Assembly (NCBI GenBank): GCA_015680685.1 | Contig: MNCI01007621.1 | Location: 1,154,801-1,218,800 of the forward strand | Direction: 5' to 3' | Source: Gnetum montanum | Lineage: Eukaryota; Streptophyta; Gnetopsida; Gnetales; Gnetaceae | DNA length: 64,000 nt | Part shown: piece after piece, positions 57,100 to 64,000 of the stretch | How positions within the stretch are numbered: the stretch's first letter is position 1 | Layout of the letters: each line of letters opens with the position of its first letter | Position numbers and translations under genes: made by a program | The notes under the pieces: generated by a model | The model's input: only the letters and a program-made list of their open reading frames with translations | Told to the model about the DNA's origin: nothing | The model's database searches: none

Positions 57100-59029
57100 A
57101 TCAAAACCTAAAACTTCTTTTTAACAATATTTACCCCCAAAACATATGGTCAAACTAGAACTTTATAAGTTAATATTGCCCACTAGAATTGAATCTATAT
57201 CCTTGTGATGGCGTTCACAAGAAATCAAGGTAATGTAGTTCTATTAGAAATGCTTCTCTGGCATGGGTACCACCTTTTCTATATGAAGTAGAGACTTAGG
57301 ACTAGATGCGCATAGTGTAGGATTAGTCCTTGTCTTGTTGTGGAGTCTTGCATCTTGTTGTGTTGTGTTGTGTCCTATGTGTTTGTGTGTTTGTATAGCC
57401 TATGTCATTGTGTGTGCATGATGCCTAAGATGTTCTTGCTATGCTTGTAACCAATAACTAATGGATGCCATGACTCTCACTGTGGATGCAAGTGCTATAA
57501 ACACTAAGGCATAGTCCATGTTGAGTTTGCCCTCCTTTCCTTACTATTTTGGGCCTCAAAGGTGTTTCTTTTCAAGACCAAAGGTGTTTCTTTTCAAGAC
57601 CATGTAACTTAGATCTTTCAAATCAAAAGTTTTCTTAATAAACTAACACCTCATTCCATTGTTGTGTAGACTAGATAGAATCATATTACCATAGGCATTG
57701 AAACTTAAAATCAGAATGAGCATTTACATAATTACAGAGAAATGTCAAGTAAAGTAGCCGTTCAGAAAGCATGGGCTCTTGCATAGTTGGCTAGCTCATA
57801 CGGCTTGCATCCCGGAGGGAGGGAGGAACGGAGAGTCCGGTTTCAAAGCCAAAGATTCAGTGATTTCTGGGACAGGAAAACAAAAACAAAACTAGCCATT
57901 CAAAGCGTCGACTAATGCCTTAGTGCACATGACCTCGGAAGCCTAAAAATCCCAAGCGATTTGCCGTCCTCCTAAAAAACACAAAAGCTTTTTGCCATTG
58001 AATGAATGACGAAGAATATGATATTCACCCAATTCCTACCGAACTTCCACTATGAAATGGACTGCAATGCATGGTCATACTCTAACTGCTGCAGATTCAC
58101 ACGCTTCCCAATGATCCCAGTTCTTCGTTGCTGTTGAATATGAAAGGCACCCCACCAAGGCTGACTGGCTGCCTGCAAGCAAGCAACTCCACTACGTCCA
58201 AAAGGTCAGACAGAAACGGACGTGTGCCCACCATGATCGTCGCATGAAAATGCAAAATTCTTGATTTTTCCCATAAGAGTTAAGCAGCATTCAAGCCTGA
58301 GCCTAACAGGGATGATAATAGGTTACCCACTGTATGTACTGTTTGACTCGCCTGTCATGTCCCACTAATACTGGTACTGGTGCTAGTGCTGTGGCTGCCA
58401 CTGCCACTGCATTTCATCTCATTAAGTTAAGTGAGATTGAAAAGCAAGATCTCTGTTGCAGGAGGAGCAGGTAACAATGGAAATGGAAGTGGTGTGTTTT
58501 TTATTTACAGAGGCGCTGGCTAAACCCAAAGTTTTGGACTTGGAGCGCCGTGTTCCATTTCCCGTTTGACATTTTGTGGGTGTTTTTTTTTGTTTTTTTC
58601 TTTTGCCTTGACTCTGCTTGCTTTTGTCGCTACCCTTGCCTTTGTGGGTATCCTTTTCAGCTTTTGCTTTTGATTAAGTAATACTCTTTGGTATTGGGAG
58701 AATGGGATCCGATGTAAGTGAGTTAACAGTCTTCCCTACTAAACCTGCAGTAACAGCGCCAAGCCTCCTAACCCTTGGTTGCTCTTGGACCATCCTCTTG
58801 AATGTGAACAGAAACTCCTAAGTCTTTATGGCTGTAATGGGGTCTTCATTCCTAGCCTCAGATAATGCACAACCGCTGCCTCTTGTAATTGCGTTTTTGT
58901 GTTTCTGTGGCTGTGTAGGGTTTTCTGGTCATTAGGCCTTTTCATTTCTGTTTTCTTTGTGAGGAAGCAGAAGCAGAAACAGAAACAGAAACAGAGAGAG
59001 AGGGAGAAGCAGAAAGGGATCAAGATCAG
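57100..59029 (+). other. Intergenic region and upstream DNA of the DRB gene
   Basis: 57560-57600 has a 25-bp tandem duplication with AAAGGTGTTTCTTTTCAAGA. From about 57780 the base composition shifts to single-copy-like. 58968-59015 is purine-rich (GAAACAGAAACAGAGAGAGA), typical of a plant 5' leader. TTGCAGGAGGAGCAG|GTAACA at about 58460-58475 could be a leader-exon splice donor, which I cannot confirm. No TATA box is obvious. Confidence 0.4.
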
Positions 59030-60813
59030 ATGTACAAGAATCAGTTGCAGGAAGTGGCTCAGAGGAGCTGCTTCAATCTGCCGTCTTATGCGTGCATACG
59101 CGAAGGACCTGATCATGCGCCCAGATTCAAGGCCACTGTCACATTCAATGGAGAAGTGTTCGAGAGCCCACACTACTGTTCTACTCTTAGGCAGGCCGAG
59201 CATGCTGCTGCAGAAGTTGCTCTTCACGCTCTTTCCACCCGAGGTCCTTCTCAGGCTCTTGCAGCACGAATACTGGTATGTATTCAAATTTCATCTCGTG
59301 ATCCCCACATCTCTCAACATTTATTCCTTTCCCTTTCTTTTCTACTTTCTGCATCGAATGGATTGATTTGATGGATATATTCTATTTCATGTTTTTTGTA
59401 GGATGAGACGGGGGTTTACAAAAACTTGTTGCAGGAAATAGCTCAGAGAGCAGGAGCGGCACTTCCTGCGTACACCACGATTCGTTCTTGCTGTACTGGA
59501 CATACCCCGGTGTTCACGTGCACGGTGGAATTAGCAGGCATGAGATTCAGCGGTGAGCCTGCCAAGAACAGGAAGCAAGCTGAGAAAAATGCTGCCATGG
59601 CAGCATGGTCAAGCCTCAGGCAATGTGGGTAACCCAACACCAACTAAAAGAGCTTTAATTTCTTTCATTTCATTTTGTGCTCTACTGGTTTACACTGTGA
59701 TCTGGGTCCACTCCACTCCACTGTGCTGCATATCTGTGTTTGGTTTTATATATGTTTGGTGTTTGTTTGTGTGGTACAGTGCCGCAGAAACTGGGAATGG
59801 TGTCAAACACAGGAGGAGAAGGAGAAATCAATGATGAGCAGGAACAAATTACCATTGCAAGGGCAGTGGCAAGACACAGGGCTCAGGATATTGCCCTCAA
59901 TCAGCACATGAAACAGCAGCAGCAGGAAGCGGGAGCTACAGCAAAAAGAATGCACATGATGCAACAAATGATGATTGTGCAGAGACAGAGACAAAGACAG
60001 AGAGAAAGAGAAAGAGAGAGGCAGTCCCTTTGCTCTAGGATGATGATAGCAGCAGCTGCTGCTGCCAATACCAACGTTGCCGGGGCCATGGATCAATCTT
60101 TAACAACGTCCAGAATCGTTGCAGCGCCTTTCCATCGATCCTCCATTTTGCCTGAAAGATGCAGAGCTCTTAAAGTAGACGAATCCTCCTCTTCCTCCTC
60201 CTCCACTGATAGAGATACAGATAAAACTAGAGATAATAATAATAATCCTGTGATCTGGGCAAGGGCCGCAGAAGCAAATGCAAACTTGCATTGTTTGCAA
60301 AGCGTTGTGGGTGTAGCGGCGGGAGTCCAGGGCCATGAAACACACAGAGAAAGAGAAAGCAAATGGCCCACAAAAGATAGTGGAAAATTTGCTTCCGTAA
60401 CTGCAACATCCACAGCCACCTGGTCTACCAACAGTAGCAATAGCAATAGTAACAACAGTAGTATTTGGAACTGGAATGGAAATGGAAATGTTGCAGCAGC
60501 GGTAGGCAGCAGTAGTAATGGTAGTGGTGTTAGAACAAGAACAACATCAACATTATCATGTATGATTGGGGGGTTTGGTGCACCATCGGCTTGTAGTTGT
60601 GGATGTGGACGTGCCTCATCCTGCTGCAGATTAGGGAGAGCTCCTTCTGTGCAGGTACGCACAGCAATTCCAGTGTATGCTACCCCTATACCTCTTAATA
60701 AGAATAATAATAATACTAATAATAATCCTAAGGCCCATGACCATGCTCATGGGGAGGAGGATGTTATGGATGAGGACCACACAATTAGGCTTTTGAAGGA
60801 ACTTGCACTTTGA
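59030..60813 (+). CDS. DRB2/3/5-like double-stranded-RNA-binding protein, three exons
   Basis: Exons 59030-59275, 59402-59624 and 59780-60813 encode about 500 residues. dsRBD1 (about 1-70) starts MYKNQLQEVAQRSCFNLPSY; dsRBD2 (about 86-155) has YKNLLQEIAQRAG and NRKQAEKNAAMAAWSSL. Introns are 126 and 155 bp; donors G|GTATGT and T|GTGGGT, acceptors TTGTAG and GTACAG. The second donor was chosen because it joins the frame to EQEQITIARAVARHRAQD, a block conserved after dsRBD2 in DRB2-type proteins. The C-terminal half is low complexity: Gln/Arg-rich (201-238), a Ser run (about 292-298), an Asn/Ser tract (about 373-393) and a Cys cluster (427-439). It ends with APSVQVRTAIPVYATPIP (444-461), a family motif. 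DRB proteins bind dsRNA and partner with Dicer-like enzymes in small-RNA and translational-repression pathways. dsRBD1 lacks the lysine pair of its second helix (RQAEHAAA), while dsRBD2 keeps it. No stop or frame lesion is seen. Confidence 0.92.
59276..59401 (+). other. Intron 1 of the DRB-like gene
   Basis: GTATGT ... TTTTTTGTAG, phase 0. It separates the two dsRBDs cleanly, one per exon. Confidence 0.9.
59625..59779 (+). other. Intron 2 of the DRB-like gene
   Basis: GTGGGT ... GTGGTACAG, phase 1. An alternative donor GTAACC five bases downstream would put exon 3 out of frame, so GTGGGT is preferred. Confidence 0.75.
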
Positions 60814-61041
60814 ATACTTCATTGGCCATTCTACCAAGCACATTCACTCGCATTCTTTTTCCTCTCTGCTTGGGCTCACATTTCTGATTGTATTTCTCAT
60901 TTTTGGTTCCTTGTTACAAGCTGTTGTTGGTGCTCTGTTTTCATGACATAGAATGAGCGTCTCTTTGTTAAAATTTAAACAATGGTTTTCCATTTTTTAG
61001 TTTTGTATTTACATAATGCGTTATAGTCATATTACATAAGC

Positions 61042-61047
61042 AATAAA
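61042..61047 (+). terminator. Candidate polyadenylation signal of the DRB-like gene
   Basis: AATAAA, about 230 bp after the stop codon, in an AT-rich 3' region. No earlier AATAAA is seen after the stop. Confidence 0.5.
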
Positions 61048-63046
61048 ATGCTGCTAATGCTTTCTTTTATAATTGGAAAGAACCTCTTCTTGAAGAAGAT
61101 CTTATTCCTTTTAAGCACCTCCTTTTTTGTCTAGAAGTGTTTGCAATATTGCATTTTGCATGCTATTTGATAAAATAAATGTGATATTTTTCACAATTAT
61201 GCAATTATCCATGATGCTGCAAAGAATTAATACCGATCAACTTATTTTTCAAGTCAAGTCTCACATTATTTTTCAAGTCAAGTCTCACATTAGCACTGCC
61301 TTACTAGAAGTTAATAGTCTTCTTTATCTAATAATAGAGCATTGGACTAGCAATGTTGTTGGAACTTTGCTTAGCTCATGGTTCCAACTTGGTGCTACTT
61401 TATTGTTTTTCCTTTATCTCTATTTTGCTCTTTCTCCTTCTTAACAAGGAAGCCTTTAGTAAGAAGTAAAAACTTAAGAGGGTTCTTTTGAATTTAGACA
61501 AGGATCAATCCTTTTTCTACACTAGAGTGGAGGTTTTTTAGGATAGGGTGTAACCATAAAAACCTACAAGGGCATTCTAAAACTATTGTGCCTTTTCTTT
61601 TCATTACCGTTTTTTATATGTTGTAGCTTTTATGATGTATTTTGGTTTTTATTCTTGATATCCTTGTGAGAGGTTTTATGTTTGTCATCCCTATGAGTAG
61701 AGTCAGTACTAACACAATAAACATTTTAAAAAAAGGTTCTAATTTGAGTATATTTCTTGAGAGTAAATAGTGTTAAAAAAAACAAAGTGTGTTGCTTGTC
61801 ATTCTCTATATTCAATGCTATGAAAAAAAAATTCTGAATCATACCCAATGAGTAAAACTCAAACTATAAAGAGATTGATCTTGCTCTATAGCTTTATCCT
61901 TCTCCTTGATAAATTTTTGAATCATAATTGATAAGTAGGACTAAAAGAAAAAAGAAAAAGAGAGACTAAGCTCGCTCTATACTTCCAATCCTTTCCTTTG
62001 TGGAGCCACTGAGTGGTGTGAGCTACTTGTTAGAATAGGTTTCATTTTTTTAATTCTATATCATGATTTGTTGAATCATGAGCTTCACAAAATGATTTGG
62101 TGGACCCTCATAATGAGTATATAATGAAATTTGAAGAGAGAGAGAGAGAGAGAGAGGTCTACCTTCTTTATCTTTTCCCTCCTCTGGAAGATCAATCGAA
62201 TTCATAACAACATCCCAAATGGACCTCTTGAAGAAGTATTAAAGGCCATATACAATGATGAGGGTTTATTAGGCAACTTAACTAAACATCTCATGATATG
62301 AGTTGCAAGTCATGTAGCCACTGAACAATATTAGTATTGACTAATATTTTTTTTTAGAACTATCTACTCAAGTTTCCAACAGTACAATTACTACTTTGAA
62401 AAAACAAGTAAAGAAAATTAATTGTTAGTGGGAAGGAAGGTCCCAGTTCTAACAACATTTATATCAGTTTTCAATATCCATGCTTGAACGTAAAATAACA
62501 AAAGGATTTGAGATAAAGAGATATGTCTTAATACTAATATTTGTATCAAAGCAAGATTCACCAAAAAATGATTGCACATCTTCTAAAAGATCTTCACTGT
62601 GTCACTTGTTGCTAATCTTATATTGAGAATCATTACCATTAACTATAACATTCTTATTGACACTAGTTTTAATCTTCAAGTTAATAATATTCTTGTCATT
62701 TGCCTTACAAGCTATCTATCTAAGCTTATCATTGTTTTCTTTAGTAAAAATACACATAGAAGATTTTATCTTCTTTAGATTCTTTTTTGCCATTTGATTA
62801 AATTTATCATTGTTATTAACTTGATTTTTTTATATCTTTAACTTCATATTGTTTTTTTTTTCAACATCAGCACATTTTTTCTTTTCTTCATAATCTTTTT
62901 TCTTGAGCAAAAAAGAACAACCTTTAAATAAATATCTATCACGATGGAAAAAGTTGTAAGAATTAAGAAGACTATAATATGTTATTGGCTAAATATAAGG
63001 TAGGAATACCAAATAAGAATATTGATTTCAACCAATGAATGTCTAC
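61048..63046. other. Unassigned AT-rich region with a GA microsatellite
   Basis: 61235-61290 has a 26-bp tandem duplication (TTATTTTTCAAGTCAAGTCT twice). 62134-62157 is a (GA)n microsatellite. 62860-62990 on the minus strand is Lys-rich with a weak copia-knuckle resemblance (RYLFKGCSF). No gene is supported. Confidence 0.35.
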
Positions 63047-63983
63047 TGATGAGTGGTGAAGGGGTAACCTTACACCCAACCATACAAATCACGAAGTGTT
63101 TACACATGATTCGGTCAAATTCCATGAACTATCTAGTTTCTGGTGCACTAATCTTCTAAGAAGTGAACCTTGCCCTAATGATTGTTCATTGTCTTCACAA
63201 TTACACTTGTGAAGTACAAAGGTATGGTTAAGTGTAATCGAGGCATATGATATTTGTCATTTTATGTTTTATGGTTTTGATGCTTAAAGAGAGAGATGAA
63301 ATAAATTGAGAACTAATTTAATTTAACTATTTAACGAATCTCTAACTAGTCCTAACATAAGCATCAAGTCCCACTTTCCATACATGTCCTAAATCCACGT
63401 ATCCACTGTTGGGTTACCAAGTAATAATGCTGCTAGGATTACCAAGCGAATACGTATTTACGCTCGAAGCAATCGTACTTATGTGTTTAATCTATTTAGC
63501 TTATCTTGCTTAATTACTTAATTAGCTTAATTACTAAGAAACATTGAACAAATAATTGAAAACATTAAATGCATGAATAAAACATTTAAACTATCTAGAA
63601 TGCTACAAGGTTTATCAAAAAGCTCATTTTCATTGCTGCACACTGTTATGCTTAGGTACAACAGTGCTCAAATAAAGATTTGTACACTCAATGACTCATG
63701 CTGTGGGCACTTGGAAAAATGTTCTAACTTTCAAATGTAAAAACTACAAGAGTTTGGCTACTACTATGACTTGATGTCCCATAAACATGGCTGGGAGCTC
63801 GTATTTATAGTTTTTGCTACAAGACTGCGTTGATGGGGCCTCGTAGACGTAACAAACACTATGTCAACGTAGCCCCATCGACATGGCAACACCATGTAAA
63901 TGGGGCTCTATCAACATGGTGAGGGCCCATTGACAAGGTTGTGTTAATGGGGGTCCATTGATGCAACACTTTGATGCTCATCA
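63047..63983 (-). repeat. 3' LTR of an Athila-like element on the minus strand, entering from the right
   Basis: Starts TGATGAGTGG and ends GCTCATCA, the reverse complement layout of the LTRs of Elements 1 and 2. Internal blocks match those LTRs (ACCATACAAATCAC, GGTTACCAAG, TGCTAGGATTACCAAG). TATA box TATAAATA on the minus strand at 63809-63802. GTGAGGGTA on the minus strand next to 63983 looks like the polypurine tract, so this is the 3' LTR and the body lies beyond 64000. Confidence 0.85.
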
Positions 63984-64000
63984 TACCCTCACAACTAAAT

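Noticed and set aside
58826-59287. 153-codon minus-strand frame across the DRB start
   Set aside because: It overlaps dsRBD1, whose conservation explains the openness. The Cys/Phe run comes from the GA-rich leader read in reverse.
60093-60662. 189-codon minus-strand frame opposite the third exon of the DRB-like gene
   Set aside because: It is the reverse of Ser/Asn/Gln codon repeats and has a Leu-run composition expected from that. No domain or splice support.

Overview
This is nuclear DNA from a land plant with a large, repeat-choked genome. The evidence is nested LTR retrotransposons with plant-type primer-binding sites, a plant DRB-family double-stranded-RNA-binding protein gene with short GT-AG introns, and a decayed NLR-type leucine-rich-repeat fragment. 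The size and age of the repeats would suit a gymnosperm, but nothing in the window settles the species. Only one host gene looks intact (DRB-like, 59030-60813, +). About three quarters of the window is transposon-derived, and nearly all of that is broken by stop codons.

Layout. 1-811 is an assembly gap. 812-10629 is a decayed Ty3/gypsy element of the Athila/Tat group (Element 1: LTR, tRNA-Asp-type PBS, gag, PR, RT-RNase H, INT, 3' LTR). 10750-26880 is a three-level nest. A minus-strand LINE (non-LTR retrotransposon) was split by a gag-only Ty1/copia element (Element 3, 11963-25059). That element's 3' LTR was in turn split by a pol-less Athila-like element (Element 2, 16479-24001) flanked by the 5-bp duplication GTCAT.

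27702-47111 is a 19.4-kb Tat-lineage Ty3/gypsy element (Element 4) with both LTRs and a perfect CTTCT target-site duplication. Its sense-strand gag-PR and RT-RNaseH-archaeal RNaseH-INT are readable. Between PR and RT, on the opposite strand, lies what reads as a ten-exon spliced gene (39144 down to 34686), with splice sites that join reading frames across several introns. This is the most unusual object in the window. A 38-bp repeat forms a tandem array after INT and recurs, in exact 38-bp phase, in the first intron of the antisense gene.

47117-51420 holds a minus-strand copia gag with its PBS and probable LTR. 51500-53110 holds the minus-strand LRR pseudogene. 53107-59029 is mostly unassigned AT-rich DNA with a possible LTR edge at 57099. 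The DRB gene follows, then about 2 kb of unassigned sequence. At 63047-63983 there is a 3' LTR of another Athila-like element on the minus strand, whose body lies beyond the right edge.

How the parts relate. The retroelements form a relative chronology (LINE, then copia Element 3, then Athila-like Element 2; a copia fragment, then Tat Element 4). Most lesions in the better-preserved frames are nonsense changes of the kind produced by C-to-T decay at CAA/CAG/CGA codons, as expected for methylated plant repeats. The DRB gene is the only locus here predicted to make a functional cellular protein.
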